This document shows, one piece after another, positions 25,519-34,979 of a DNA stretch of 64,000 bases. The notes beneath the pieces were generated by a model. That model was not told the origin of the DNA. It did no database searches and worked only from the letters and a program-made list of their open reading frames with translations. Position 1 is the stretch's first letter. The number at the start of each line of letters is the position of its first letter. Source of the stretch: Qipengyuania xiapuensis (lineage in GTDB: Bacteria > Pseudomonadota > Alphaproteobacteria > Sphingomonadales > Sphingomonadaceae); NCBI RefSeq assembly GCF_019711395.1, contig NZ_JAIGNL010000001.1, forward strand, positions 1 to 64,000, given 5' to 3'. The translations under genes and the position numbers were made by a program.

Positions 25519-28486
25519 ACAGCGCGATTACAGAGACACGGTCTTCCTTCCCAAGACCGATTTTCCCATGAAGGCCGGCCTCCCCCAGAAGGAGCCGAAG
25601 ATCCTTGCGCGCTGGCAGGAAGAAAACCTCTACCAGCAGCTGCGCGAGGCGCGTGAAGGCCGCGAGAAGTTCATCCTTCACGACGGCCCTCCCTACGCCA
25701 ATGGCGACATGCATATCGGCCATGCGCTGAACCGCATCCTCAAGGACATGGTGGTGCGTTCACAGACGCTGCTCGGCAAGGACGCGCCCTTCGTGCCCGG
25801 CTGGGACTGCCACGGCCTGCCGATCGAGTGGAAGGTCGAGGAACAGTTCCGCAAGAAGAAGCGCGACAAGAACGCCATTCCGGCGAGCGAATTCCGCGCC
25901 GAATGCCGCGCCTATGCGCAGAAGTGGGTCGACGTTCAGCGCGAACAGCTCAAACGTCTCGGCCTTATGGCGGATTTCGACAATCCCTACCTCACCATGC
26001 AGTTCGAGAGCGAGGCGACCATCGTTGCCGAGCTGATGAAGTTTGCCGAAGCCGGCAATCTCTATCGCGGATCGAAGCCGGTGATGTGGTCGCCGGTCGA
26101 GGAAACCGCGCTGGCCGAAGCCGAGGTCGAATACGAGGACATCACCTCGACCCAGATCGACGTGGCCTTCGAGATCGTGGAATCGCCGATTCAGGAACTT
26201 GTCGGCGCGCATGCGGTGATCTGGACCACCACGCCGTGGACGATCCCGGTGAACCAGGCTTTGGCCTATGGGCCGGATGTTGAGTACCGACTTGTCGAGA
26301 TGCGTGGAATCGGCTTTCGCGCAGGCGAACCGGATCCATTCGATGTATCCTTACACCCTCTATTTCCCCTGTTGCGTGGGACGAAGCTGCTTGTCGCAGT
26401 TGAGCGGGAGGGTGAGTTCTTTTCGCGTCTGGCGAAGGAATTTTGGCGCGCGTCAGCGCAAATATTTGACGGAGATGAAGAGAAGGCGAAGCCGACCTTC
26501 GAGTATTCCTATGAAAAGATCAAAGGTTCCGACTTAGCGGGATCCATAGTCCACCACCCGATGCATCATCTCGGCGGCTTCTACGCCAAGCCGCGTCCGC
26601 TGCTCGCGGGGGATTTCGTCACCACCGACAGCGGTACGGGCCTCGTCCATATGTCGCCCGACCATGGCGAGGACGACTTCCTGCTCTGCCGCGAGCACGG
26701 CATCGAGCCGGTCTTCGCCGTCATGGGCGACGGGCGCTATCGCGACGACTGGGAATGGCTCGGTGGCAACGACGAGCGCCGCCGCGCGGTAATCAACAAG
26801 GCCTTCAACGCGCCCGAAGGCCCGATCTGTTCGGACCTGCGCGAAGCAGGTGCGCTGCTTTCGGCCAGCGACGACTACGCACACTCCTATCCGCATTCAT
26901 GGCGTTCGAAGGCCAAGGTCATCTACCGCTGCACGCCGCAGTGGTTCGTGCCGATGGACAAGCCGCTCGACGTGGGCGACTTCGACGTAGCCGTGCCCGA
27001 AGGTTTCGGCGCGGCTGTCGCTATGGCCACGAGCAAGGACCACTCCACCTTGCGCGAAATCGCCATGCGCGAGATCGAGCGGGTGAAGTTCTATCCCGAA
27101 AAGGGCCGCCGCCGCATCGGTTCGATGGTCGAAGGCCGCCCCGACTGGGTGCTCTCCCGCCAGCGCGCATGGGGCGTGCCGATCACGCTCTTCGTGCGCA
27201 GCGACGGCACCTACCTCCAGGACCCGGCGGTCAACGCGCGTGTGGTCGCAGCGGTGCGCGAAGAAGGCGTCGATGCCTGGGACGAAAGCCGCAAGGCCGA
27301 ATATCTCGGCGCCGATCACGATCCGGCAGAATTCGAGATGGTCACCGACATTCTCGACGTCTGGTTCGATTCGGGCTGCACCCATGCCTTCACCCTCGAA
27401 GGCGACCGCTGGCCCGACCAGCGCTGGCCCGCCGACCTCTATCTCGAAGGCAGTGACCAGCATCGCGGCTGGTTCCAGTCGAGCCTGCTCGAGAGCTCCG
27501 CCACCCGCGGCCGTGCACCCTATGATGCGGTGCTGACCCACGGCTTCACCATGGCGAGCGATGGCAAGAAGATGTCGAAGAGCCTCGGCAACACCATCGA
27601 CCCATTGAAGGTCATGGAACAGTACGGCGCCGACATCATCCGCCTCTGGGCGCTCAGCGTCGACTTCACCGAAGACCACCGCATCGGCGATGAAATCCTC
27701 AAGGGCGTGGGCGACCAGTACCGCCGCCTGCGCAACACCTTCCGCTACCTGCTCGGCGCGCTCGACGGTTTCGTCGGCGACATGGGCGATGCGGGCGAGA
27801 TTCCCGAGCTTGAGGTCTATGTCCTCGCGCTGCTGGCCGATCTCGACGGCAAGCTGAAGAAGGCCGCCGAGGAATACGACTTCAACACCTACACGCGCCT
27901 GCTGGTCGATTTCTGCAACGAGGACCTCTCGGCCTTCTACTTCGATATCCGCAAGGACGTGCTCTATTGCGACGGGCCCGACAGCGTGAAGCGCAATGCC
28001 TATCGCACCGTGCTCGACCTGCTGTTCCACGCGCTGGTGCGCTACGCCGCGCCGGTGCTGGTCTACACGGCAGAAGAAGTCTGGACGACGCGCTATCCGG
28101 AAGGTGGCAGCGTCCACCTGCTCGACTGGCCGCCGGTCATGGGCGTGACTGCCGACGGCGAGCGCTGGGACAAGCTGCGCGCGCTTCGCGAACGTGTAAC
28201 CGAGGCGATCGAGCCGCTGCGCCGCGACAAGACCATCCGCTCCAGCCTCGAAGCCGATGTCACCGTGCCCGCAAGCGCGGTGCCCGAAGGCTTCTCGGAC
28301 GAAGATCTCGCAGAACTGTTCATCACCGCGTCAGTGACGCGCGGCGATAGCGACGAGGTGACTGTCTCGCGCACCGACGAAAACAAGTGCGGCCGCTGCT
28401 GGCGCCTGCTGCCTTCCGTTCCGGAGGACGGCGCACTGTGCGACCGGTGCGAGCCGGTCGTCGCCCAGCTGGATGCTGCAGAATGA
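25511..28486 (+). CDS. ileS: Isoleucyl-tRNA synthetase
   Basis: 991 residues, class I aminoacyl-tRNA synthetase. The HIGH motif is in PPYANGDMHIGHALNRIL (~60-75), the CP1 editing domain spans roughly 200-430 with WTTTPWTIPVNQAL, the KMSKS motif is in DGKKMSKSLGNTI (~680), and a C-terminal zinc-binding CGRCWR...CDRC ends the protein. It is somewhat longer than I expect for the family because of a segment at about residues 255-345 (26275-26545) whose codons are less GC-rich than the flanks. The reading frame is continuous across it. The start overlaps ribF; the stop overlaps lspA by 4 bases. Confidence 0.95.
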   Translation: MTEQRDYRDTVFLPKTDFPMKAGLPQKEPKILARWQEENLYQQLREAREGREKFILHDGPPYANGDMHIGHALNRILKDMVVRSQTLLGKDAPFVPGWDCHGLPIEWKVEEQFRKKKRDKNAIPASEFRAECRAYAQKWVDVQREQLKRLGLMADFDNPYLTMQFESEATIVAELMKFAEAGNLYRGSKPVMWSPVEETALAEAEVEYEDITSTQIDVAFEIVESPIQELVGAHAVIWTTTPWTIPVNQALAYGPDVEYRLVEMRGIGFRAGEPDPFDVSLHPLFPLLRGTKLLVAVEREGEFFSRLAKEFWRASAQIFDGDEEKAKPTFEYSYEKIKGSDLAGSIVHHPMHHLGGFYAKPRPLLAGDFVTTDSGTGLVHMSPDHGEDDFLLCREHGIEPVFAVMGDGRYRDDWEWLGGNDERRRAVINKAFNAPEGPICSDLREAGALLSASDDYAHSYPHSWRSKAKVIYRCTPQWFVPMDKPLDVGDFDVAVPEGFGAAVAMATSKDHSTLREIAMREIERVKFYPEKGRRRIGSMVEGRPDWVLSRQRAWGVPITLFVRSDGTYLQDPAVNARVVAAVREEGVDAWDESRKAEYLGADHDPAEFEMVTDILDVWFDSGCTHAFTLEGDRWPDQRWPADLYLEGSDQHRGWFQSSLLESSATRGRAPYDAVLTHGFTMASDGKKMSKSLGNTIDPLKVMEQYGADIIRLWALSVDFTEDHRIGDEILKGVGDQYRRLRNTFRYLLGALDGFVGDMGDAGEIPELEVYVLALLADLDGKLKKAAEEYDFNTYTRLLVDFCNEDLSAFYFDIRKDVLYCDGPDSVKRNAYRTVLDLLFHALVRYAAPVLVYTAEEVWTTRYPEGGSVHLLDWPPVMGVTADGERWDKLRALRERVTEAIEPLRRDKTIRSSLEADVTVPASAVPEGFSDEDLAELFITASVTRGDSDEVTVSRTDENKCGRCWRLLPSVPEDGALCDRCEPVVAQLDAAE

Positions 28487-29031
28487 ACCCGCTGCTCAAA
28501 CTGCGCCTGATCGGCGTTGCGATCGCATTTGCGCTCTATGCGGCCGACCAGTGGGTGAAACGCCTCGTCACCGGCTCCCTCGGCATCGATAGCCCGGGCG
28601 ACGTGATGTACCTGCTCCCCTTCTTCGACCTGCGCTTCACGCGCAACTTCGGCGTTTCGATGGGCATGTTCGAGGCGAACAGCCTCGAGGCGCGCTGGAT
28701 GCTCGTCGGCGCAACCGCACTGATCGCGCTGGTGGTGACGATCTGGATGTTCCGCGAAAAGCTGTTCGGCGACATCCTCGGCCTGTCGTTCATCCTCGGC
28801 GGCGCTCTGGGCAACATCAAGGACCGCTACGAGCTCGGCTATGTCATCGACTATGCCGATTTCCACATCGGGGATTTCCGCCCGTTCCTCATTTTCAACA
28901 TCGCCGATGCGGCTATCACCATCGGCGTCCTCATTATCCTTGCCCGCGCCTTCTTCATGCGCGACAAGGACGATCAAGAGGTCGACGACCTCATGGAAGG
29001 CAAGCCGGCAGACGCCGCGGAGAGCAAATAA
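28483..29031 (+). CDS. lspA: Lipoprotein signal peptidase (signal peptidase II)
   Basis: 182 residues, four membrane helices. It removes signal peptides from diacylated prolipoproteins, cutting before the lipobox Cys. The catalytic aspartates lie in ALGNIKDRYELG and FNIADAAITIG. Start at ATG 28483 overlaps the ileS stop. It is followed directly (TAATG) by a lipoprotein gene, whose product is a likely substrate. The C-terminal tail is acidic and lies beyond the membrane domain. Confidence 0.94.
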   Translation: MNPLLKLRLIGVAIAFALYAADQWVKRLVTGSLGIDSPGDVMYLLPFFDLRFTRNFGVSMGMFEANSLEARWMLVGATALIALVVTIWMFREKLFGDILGLSFILGGALGNIKDRYELGYVIDYADFHIGDFRPFLIFNIADAAITIGVLIILARAFFMRDKDDQEVDDLMEGKPADAAESK

Positions 29032-29441
29032 TGAACACTATCGCCCGTATCGCCATTGTTGGTGCAGTCTCGAGCATGCTTGCGGCATGTGGCGGCGGCG
29101 GTTTCCTCAACCGCGACCGTCCCGACGAATTCGCCGTCCAGCGCCAGGCTCCGCTGGTGGTGCCGCCCGACTTCAACCTCGTGCCGCCCGCTCCGGGCGC
29201 TCCGCGTCCGGTCGAAGGCACTGCCGCCGACCAGGCTCTCGAAGCACTCTTCGGCGGCCCCGCCCCCCGCAGCGGCGTCGAGACCAGCGCTCTCGACCGC
29301 GCCGGCGCTGCAGAACCGGGCATCCGCTCGGCCGTGGGTTCGGAAGACACCAACACCGTCGCCAAGGGCGCCGTGACCCGCGACATCATCGCCGCCCCCG
29401 AAGGTGACGGCGCATCGGCACAGGCCGTAATCCCGGGTTGA
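29031..29441 (+). CDS. DUF3035 lipoprotein, BamF-like
   Basis: 136 residues. The signal ends in the lipobox LAAC followed by a glycine run. Directly after it is the conserved alphaproteobacterial segment DRPDEFAVQRQAPLVVPPDF. Proteins with this RPDEF motif (DUF3035) have been described as BamF, an accessory lipoprotein of the outer-membrane BAM complex; I assign this from motif memory only. The gene follows lspA with a 1-base overlap, so lipoprotein and its processing peptidase are cotranslated. Confidence 0.8.
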   Translation: MNTIARIAIVGAVSSMLAACGGGGFLNRDRPDEFAVQRQAPLVVPPDFNLVPPAPGAPRPVEGTAADQALEALFGGPAPRSGVETSALDRAGAAEPGIRSAVGSEDTNTVAKGAVTRDIIAAPEGDGASAQAVIPG

Positions 29442-29452
29442 TATTGCTTTTC

Positions 29453-29474
29453 GAACCCGCATCCGCGGGTTCGT
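29453..29474. terminator. Stem-loop between convergent genes
   Basis: CGAACCCGC / GCGGGTTCG form a perfect 9-bp stem with an ATCC loop between the DUF3035 and CNNM gene ends. No T-run follows on either strand, so it is a weak candidate for a bidirectional terminator. Confidence 0.4.
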
Positions 29475-29483
29475 CCCCACAAG

Positions 29484-30818
29484 CTAGATCGTGAAGTCTT
29501 CCGGGTCTTCGCTCTTCGCCTTGGGCGAGATGTCGGTGACTAGGACCTTGTCGATCCGGCGTTCGTCGAGGTCGATGATCTCGAAGCGCCAGCCCTGTTC
29601 CTCGAAGAACTCGCCTTCGCTCGGGAGCTTCTTCAGCACGGCGAGACAGAAGCCCGCCACCGTAGCGAATTCGCGGTCGTCGCCGTAGTCGAGGCCCAGC
29701 CGGTCGGCGAGCGCATCGGCCGAGAGCGATCCAGCCACCAGCAGCGAGCCATCGGTGCGTTCGACGATACCCGGCGCATCGCCCGGGTCCTGGTCGCTGG
29801 CGAAATCGCCGACCAGCGCGGTGAGCAGGTCCACCGGCGTCACGATGCCGTCGAGGTGGCCGTATTCGTCGTGCACCATGGCCATGGCGATATCGGCCTG
29901 TTGCAGCACGCGAAGCGCATCCACCGCGTCGAGCTGGTCGGGCACGACCTCGGCCTTGCGCATCAGGGTTTCGAGCGCGACGCCTTCGCCTGCAAGCAGG
30001 ACGCCGAGAACCTCGCGCACACGCACGAGGCCTAGAATCTTGTCGGGCGAGCCGTCGGCGACGGGCCAGATCGAATGCGGGCTCTCTTCCAGCAGGGCGC
30101 GGATGGCCTCTTCGTCGGCGTTGACGTCGATCCAGTCGACATCGGTGCGCGGCGTCATCACCTCGCGCACGGGACGCTGCGCCAGCCGTACGACGCCCGC
30201 GAGCATCTGGTGCTGTTCGGTCTCGATCACGCCGGTCTTGGTGGCCTCGGCGAAGAGCATGTGCAGTTCTTCCGCCGTGACCGCGCTCTGCCCTGCGGGC
30301 TTCACGCCCAGCAGGCGGATCAGCAGGCCCGAGGAAGTATCGAGCAGCCAGACCAGCGGCGCCGCCACGCGTGCGAGCAGCGCCATCGGGCGCGCCATGG
30401 TGACCGCGATCGGCACCGCGGCGCGCAGCGCGACCTGCTTGGGCACGAGCTCGCCGATCACGAGGCTGAAATAGGTGGTGAGCGCGATCACCAGTGCAAA
30501 GCCCGCTTCGCCCGCCCACTCGGATGGGACACCCAGAACGGCAAGGCGTTCGCCCACCGGCTCGCCGAGGCTCGCGCCCGAATAGGCACCCGCCACGATC
30601 CCGACCAGCGTGATGCCGATCTGCACGGTCGAAAGGAACTTGCCCGGGTCCGCCGCCAGCGCAATTGCCGTCTTGGCGCCCGCGCTTCCCTGCTGCGCGG
30701 CAGAGCGCAGCCGCGCGGTGCGGGCGGAAACGATTGCCAGCTCGCTCATGGCGAAAACGCCGTTGAGCAGGATCAGCCCGGCAATGATCAGGAGGTCGGT
30801 CCAGGGAAAGGGTGTCAC
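29484..30818 (-). CDS. CNNM/CorC-type DUF21-CBS membrane protein
   Basis: 444 residues. An N-terminal DUF21 membrane domain starts LLIIAGLILLNGVFAMSELA, followed by two CBS domains (REVMTPRTDVDWI and the DEYGHLDGIVTPVDLLTAL region) and a C-terminal CorC/HlyC domain. Bacterial relatives export Mg2+ or Co2+ in a Na+-dependent way; the older name hemolysin is misleading. It is a single gene facing the lspA operon. Confidence 0.88.
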   Translation of the reverse strand: MTPFPWTDLLIIAGLILLNGVFAMSELAIVSARTARLRSAAQQGSAGAKTAIALAADPGKFLSTVQIGITLVGIVAGAYSGASLGEPVGERLAVLGVPSEWAGEAGFALVIALTTYFSLVIGELVPKQVALRAAVPIAVTMARPMALLARVAAPLVWLLDTSSGLLIRLLGVKPAGQSAVTAEELHMLFAEATKTGVIETEQHQMLAGVVRLAQRPVREVMTPRTDVDWIDVNADEEAIRALLEESPHSIWPVADGSPDKILGLVRVREVLGVLLAGEGVALETLMRKAEVVPDQLDAVDALRVLQQADIAMAMVHDEYGHLDGIVTPVDLLTALVGDFASDQDPGDAPGIVERTDGSLLVAGSLSADALADRLGLDYGDDREFATVAGFCLAVLKKLPSEGEFFEEQGWRFEIIDLDERRIDKVLVTDISPKAKSEDPEDFTI

Positions 30819-30985
30819 CCCTTCTCGCTAGCACAAAAGTGCAGCCTTGGAAGCGTCTGTCGGAACAGGCTGTGAATTCACGTGTTTGGGAAGTCTAGAG
30901 ACGCGGTGGGTGCGTCCCTCCGCCAATGGGCATGACCGGCTCTCCCGAACCGGTGTGTGTCAGTCTCGATGAAGGGGAAGAAACT

Positions 30986-31684
30986 ATGAAAACATCAAGA
31001 ATATTTCTCGCAGGCTTCTCGGCAATCGCCCTGATGGGCACCTCTGCCTGCGTCACCGACCCGAACACGGGCGAACGCAAGGTCTCGCGCACCGTTCTCG
31101 GCGGTGTCGGCGGCGCTGTTGCCGGCGGCCTGCTCGGCGGCGTCATCGGCGGCAAGACCGGCCGCATCATCGGCGCGGCAGCCGGCGGTGCAGCTGGCGG
31201 CTATGTCGGCTACCGCATGGACCAGCAGATCAAGGAGCTGAAGGAGCAGACCGAAGGTTCGGGCGTCGATGTCACCGAAGTCGACGGCGGCGATGCCATC
31301 CTCGTGAACCTGCCCGACGGCGTGACCTTCGCCACCGGGAGCGCGACGATCAACTCGGCCTTCCGTGCCACGCTCGACAATGTCGCAGCGAACCTCGTCG
31401 AGTATCCCAACAGCCTGATCGACGTTTACGGCTACACCGACACGACCGGTTCGGATTCGCTCAACCAGCGCCTGTCCGAACAGCGTGCGCAGGCTGTCGC
31501 CAATTACCTGATCAGCCGCGGCGTCAGCTCCTCGCGCATCCGCTGGCAGGGTTATGGCGAGCAGTACGAGCATCTCAAGATCAAGACCGGCGACGGCGTG
31601 AACGAACCGCTCAACCGCCGTGTCGAAATCAAGATCATCCCGTTCGACCAGGACGACGTCGACGCTGCACAGGCGAACCAATAG
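30986..31684 (+). CDS. OmpA-family lipoprotein with glycine-zipper
   Basis: 232 residues from ATG 30986, preceded by GGGGAAG. The signal ends at a lipobox-like TSAC. A glycine-zipper stretch (~40-75, with GGVGGAVAGGLLGGVIGG) could insert in the outer membrane. The C-terminal OmpA domain (~100-225) has IDVYGYTDTTGSDSLNQRLS and NEPLNRRVEIKI. It resembles the YiaD type of peptidoglycan-binding lipoprotein and is followed by a strong terminator. Confidence 0.88.
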   Translation: MKTSRIFLAGFSAIALMGTSACVTDPNTGERKVSRTVLGGVGGAVAGGLLGGVIGGKTGRIIGAAAGGAAGGYVGYRMDQQIKELKEQTEGSGVDVTEVDGGDAILVNLPDGVTFATGSATINSAFRATLDNVAANLVEYPNSLIDVYGYTDTTGSDSLNQRLSEQRAQAVANYLISRGVSSSRIRWQGYGEQYEHLKIKTGDGVNEPLNRRVEIKIIPFDQDDVDAAQANQ

Positions 31685-31724
31685 GTCGCCTTCCTACCGA
31701 GTTCTTCGGAACAGTCGCAGAGAG

Positions 31725-31751
31725 GGGTCGGGCACCAGCCCGGCCCTTTTT
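31725..31751 (+). terminator. Intrinsic terminator after OmpA-type gene
   Basis: GGGTCGGGC-ACCA-GCCCGGCCC pairs fully with one G-T wobble and is followed by TTTTT. It overlaps the stop codon of the convergent cysQ-like gene. Confidence 0.85.
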
Positions 31752-32532
31752 ACTTGCCCGCGACCTTGTGGGCGCGCTCGGATAGATGCTCGATCGTCGC
31801 CGCGTGGATCGCCGGAGCGCTGGCCACGACACCGAAGGCGCGCGGGTCGCGCTTGTTGTAGTCGAGCTTGCGCCCGAAACTGTCGGAGATCGCTGCTCCT
31901 GCTTCGCGCGCGATCAGGCCTGCCGCGGCAATATCCCACTCGAAGCCCCAGCGAAGCGTCGCCACGAGATCCGCTTCGTCGGCAGCGACCATGGCGATAC
32001 GCAGGGCGATCGAATTGGGCTGGTCGACCTTGGTCAGCATGCGGTCCTGCTTCATCAGGTCCGCTGCCGGCACGCGCGCGCCTTCGAATTCGGTACGCGT
32101 CGAGGCCGAGAGCACCTTGCCGTTGCGGCTTGCCCCCTGCCCCGCAACCGCCTGCCAGACCTCTTCGCGGGCGGGCGCACACAGGGTGCCGATCAGCGGC
32201 CGTCCCGCGCTGATCAGCGCGACGGAAACCGCCCAGCCCGTCCGGCCCCGGATGAAATCGCGCGTCCCGTCGATCGGATCGACCATCCAGATGAGGTCGT
32301 GCTCCAGCCGGGCAGGATCATCGGCGGTCTCTTCGGAAAGCCACCCTGCCGCCGGCAGAAGTGCGCCCAGCTCTCGCTTGAGGAAGGCATCAACCGCGAG
32401 ATCGGCCTCGCACACCGGGCTGCCCGGGGTCTTCTCCCACGCGCGCAGCTCGGCACCTGCGCCGGGCCACAGGCCAAGCGCGATCTTGCCGGCTTCAGCG
32501 ACAATAGTTTCGAGTCGTTTGCTGTCGATCAT
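31750..32532 (-). CDS. cysQ: Inositol-phosphatase family, CysQ-like 3'(2'),5'-bisphosphate nucleotidase
   Basis: 260 residues, from ATG 32532 (MIDSKRLE). The metal-site motifs LSEETADD and [10 protein letters not shown] and the C-terminal [14 protein letters not shown] are those of the Li+-sensitive phosphatase superfamily. The [18 protein letters not shown] segment fits CysQ, which recycles PAP from sulfate assimilation. Inositol-1-phosphatase or HisN activity cannot be excluded. It is divergent from sucC. Confidence 0.75.
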   Translation of the reverse strand: MIDSKRLETIVAEAGKIALGLWPGAGAELRAWEKTPGSPVCEADLAVDAFLKRELGALLPAAGWLSEETADDPARLEHDLIWMVDPIDGTRDFIRGRTGWAVSVALISAGRPLIGTLCAPAREEVWQAVAGQGASRNGKVLSASTRTEFEGARVPAADLMKQDRMLTKVDQPNSIALRIAMVAADEADLVATLRWGFEWDIAAAGLIAREAGAAISDSFGRKLDYNKRDPRAFGVVASAPAIHAATIEHLSERAHKVAGK

Positions 32533-32643
32533 GGGATTGGGGGGCACTGCACCCGAAAGTCGCACTTTTCAAGCGGGCCTACGTATGCTTATGCGCCCGT
32601 GAAGAATCTCCGCACGCAAATCTCGCGAAGGACCAGATCCCCC

Positions 32644-33843
32644 ATGAACATCCACGAATACCAGGCCAAGGAACTTCTCGCGAAATACGGTATCGCCGTT
32701 CCCGCGGGTCACGCAGCAATGACTGTCGAAGAAGCAGTCGCAGGCGCGAAGCAGCTTCCGGGGCCGCTCTATGTCGTGAAAGCCCAGATCCACGCGGGTG
32801 GCCGCGGCAAGGGCAAGTTCAAGGAACTCGGCCCCGATGCGAAGGGCGGCGTCCGCCTGTCGAAGAGCATCGAGGAAGTCGAAGCCAACGCGAAGGAAAT
32901 GCTCGGCAACACGCTGGTGACGATCCAGACCGGCGACGAAGGCAAGCAGGTCAACCGCCTCTACGTCACCGACGGTGTCGACATCGCGCATGAATATTAT
33001 CTCTCGATGCTGGTCGACCGCGCCACTGGCCGGGTCGCCATGATCGCTTCGACCGAAGGCGGCATGGACATCGAGGACGTCGCGCACGAAACGCCCGAGA
33101 AGATCACCACCATCACCATCGACCCGGCACAGGGCTTCATGCCCCACCACGGCCGCGCGGTGGCCTTCGCCCTCAAGCTGACGGGCGACACCAACAAGCA
33201 GTGCCAGAAGCTCGCCAAGCAGCTCTACACCGCATTCATGGACCTCGACATGGAGATGCTCGAGATCAACCCGCTGGTCGAAGACAAGGACGGCAACCTC
33301 CTCGTCCTCGACACCAAGATGAGCTTCGACGGCAACGCGCTCTATCGTCACAAGGACGTGGAAGCGATGCGCGACGAGACCGAGGAAGACCCGGCCGAAG
33401 TCGAAGCATCGGAATACGACCTCGCTTACATCAAGCTCGACGGCAATATCGGCTGCATGGTCAACGGCGCAGGCCTCGCCATGGCGACGATGGACATCAT
33501 CAAGCTGAACGGCGCCTTCCCGGCGAACTTCCTCGACGTTGGCGGTGGCGCCACCACCGAGAAGGTCACCGCTGCGTTCAAGATCATCCTCAAGGACCCG
33601 GCAGTCGAGGGCATCCTCGTCAACATCTTCGGCGGCATCATGCGCTGTGACACCATCGCAGAAGGCATCGTGGTTGCGGCCAAGGAAGTCGAACTGGACG
33701 TGCCGCTGGTGGTCCGCCTCGAAGGCACCAATGTCGAGAAGGGCAAGGAAATCCTCGCCAACTCGGGCCTGCCGATCGTTCCGGCAGACGACCTCGGCGA
33801 TGCTGCCCGCAAGATCGTGGCAGAGGTCAAGCAGGCGGCCTAA
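32644..33843 (+). CDS. sucC: Succinate-CoA ligase, beta subunit
   Basis: 399 residues. ATP-grasp subunit of the TCA-cycle enzyme that makes ATP (or GTP) and succinate from succinyl-CoA. It starts [20 protein letters not shown], has the nucleotide loop [16 protein letters not shown], and the C-terminal ligase domain [19 protein letters not shown] 32644 is the family start; the frame is open far upstream only because it lies opposite cysQ. sucD does not follow, as it often does elsewhere; a terminator comes next. Confidence 0.96.
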   Translation: MNIHEYQAKELLAKYGIAVPAGHAAMTVEEAVAGAKQLPGPLYVVKAQIHAGGRGKGKFKELGPDAKGGVRLSKSIEEVEANAKEMLGNTLVTIQTGDEGKQVNRLYVTDGVDIAHEYYLSMLVDRATGRVAMIASTEGGMDIEDVAHETPEKITTITIDPAQGFMPHHGRAVAFALKLTGDTNKQCQKLAKQLYTAFMDLDMEMLEINPLVEDKDGNLLVLDTKMSFDGNALYRHKDVEAMRDETEEDPAEVEASEYDLAYIKLDGNIGCMVNGAGLAMATMDIIKLNGAFPANFLDVGGGATTEKVTAAFKIILKDPAVEGILVNIFGGIMRCDTIAEGIVVAAKEVELDVPLVVRLEGTNVEKGKEILANSGLPIVPADDLGDAARKIVAEVKQAA

Positions 33844-33867
33844 GCGCCTCATCAGACCAGGTTGAAA

Positions 33868-33904
33868 GGCCGTGCCGGCTTCGTGCTGGCGCGGCCCTTT
33901 TTCT
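33868..33904 (+). terminator. Intrinsic terminator after sucC
   Basis: A 12-bp stem GGCCGTGCCGGC / GCTGGCGCGGCC (two wobble pairs) with a TTCGT loop is followed by CTTTTTCTTT. It ends sucC as a single-gene unit, before the convergent secreted-protein gene. Confidence 0.85.
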
Positions 33905-34777
33905 TTACGGCGTGGGCTTGGGCTCGGGCAGGACGGGAGGCGTGCTGTCCATGTAGGTGAGCCAGTTGCTCCAGATTGTAAGCGTGCGGCTGTCGGTCAT
34001 GGAGATGCTGCAAGTCAGCCCCATCACGCCGCGGATCGTGCCTTCCTTCCAGTCTTCGTAGACAGCTCCGCATTCCGCATCGCGATAGGCGAGGAAGGCC
34101 GCATCGCTGGCCGCGATCTCTTTCGCCAGCTCGGGCCGGTCGGCATGTATCTCGACCGCTTTCGCGAGATAGGCCTCGCGCCGCTCGTCGGCGCGGCCGA
34201 GCACATCGGCATAGCACTGGTTCATCTCGACCGTGGTCATGGCATCGGGGCAGCGCTGTGGATGCTCGGGGCCAAGCGCATCGAAGCGGAATACCAGCTC
34301 CCCGCCCGATTGCATGCGGACCGCCGCGAGCAATCCCTCGCCCGGGAAGCTAGGGTTGCGACACCGCAAGGTGAGCGCATGGAAATAGGCTGCGCAATCC
34401 TCCACCGCGATCAGGCGGAAGGTCAGCATGCCGTCCTTTTCCTCCCAGCCGGTGAGGTCGGCGTTGAAATGCTTGAGGCGCAGCACCAACGTGCCCTCTT
34501 CTTCCATCAGGTAGAGATGCTCGGTGAAGCGAATCCCGCCTTCTTCCGTTTCCTGGATGAAAGTGCCGACCATGGTGCCGCCGCTCGGCGGCAGCCAGCT
34601 TTCCATGGCGGGCGCGCCGCCGATGCCGGTGCCGGCCCACTGGCCGACGAGCCAGTCCACCTGATCGAGCGTGGCCGGAGGAGGCGTATGGCCCTCTGGT
34701 GCCACGCGCGTTTCCTGCGCGGCAAGCGGGCTCGCCAATGCCGCCAGCACCCCTGCGAAAATCGTCCAGCCGCGCAT
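33905..34777 (-). CDS. Secreted protein with DUF6265-like and LprI-like parts
   Basis: 290 residues with a cleavable signal (cut near AAQE, ~21). The N-terminal half (~35-165) has LDQVDWLVGQWAGTG and later MVGTFIQETEEGG, resembling the DUF6265 lipocalin-like family. The C-terminal half (~190-275) resembles the LprI/DUF1311 domain with paired cysteines (MNQCYADVLGRADERREAYL, FLAYRDAECGAVYED, GLTCSISM). LprI-like domains can inhibit lysozyme, but the role here is unknown. Monocistronic on the minus strand. Confidence 0.7.
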   Translation of the reverse strand: MRGWTIFAGVLAALASPLAAQETRVAPEGHTPPPATLDQVDWLVGQWAGTGIGGAPAMESWLPPSGGTMVGTFIQETEEGGIRFTEHLYLMEEEGTLVLRLKHFNADLTGWEEKDGMLTFRLIAVEDCAAYFHALTLRCRNPSFPGEGLLAAVRMQSGGELVFRFDALGPEHPQRCPDAMTTVEMNQCYADVLGRADERREAYLAKAVEIHADRPELAKEIAASDAAFLAYRDAECGAVYEDWKEGTIRGVMGLTCSISMTDSRTLTIWSNWLTYMDSTPPVLPEPKPTP

Positions 34778-34913
34778 CGCAAACCTCCCGTCTCTCCGCC
34801 GAAACTAGCGCGGCAGGCCCGCGTTAGTAAAGCAAGGCGCACCAGCGCGCTTGACCTCGCCACTGGCGCGGGCAATCACCCCGCCGGGCAACGCAAAAAG
34901 CTCGCCCGCCCAA

Positions 34914-34936
34914 CTTGACGTTTACGTAAACGCAAG
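34914..34936. promoter_or_regulatory. Palindromic operator upstream of etfBA
   Basis: A perfect 14-base palindrome CGTTTACGTAAACG at 34919-34932 lies 48 bases before the etfB start, flanked by CTTGA and CAAG. It resembles the TTTACGT-type sites of LiuR-like regulators of branched-chain amino-acid degradation. No regulator gene is adjacent. Confidence 0.55.
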
Positions 34937-34979
34937 CTAGGCGTGCGCCACAGATTCTATCGAGAGGAAGGTATCCCCC

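Noticed and set aside
25511-28486. Frameshift or broken ileS at the low-GC segment
   Set aside because: The frame is continuous, with HIGH, KMSKS and zinc motifs intact on both sides.
32644-33843. Start of sucC far upstream at 31786, where the frame is still open
   Set aside because: The extension lies opposite cysQ and lacks homology; [12 protein letters not shown] is the universal SucC start.
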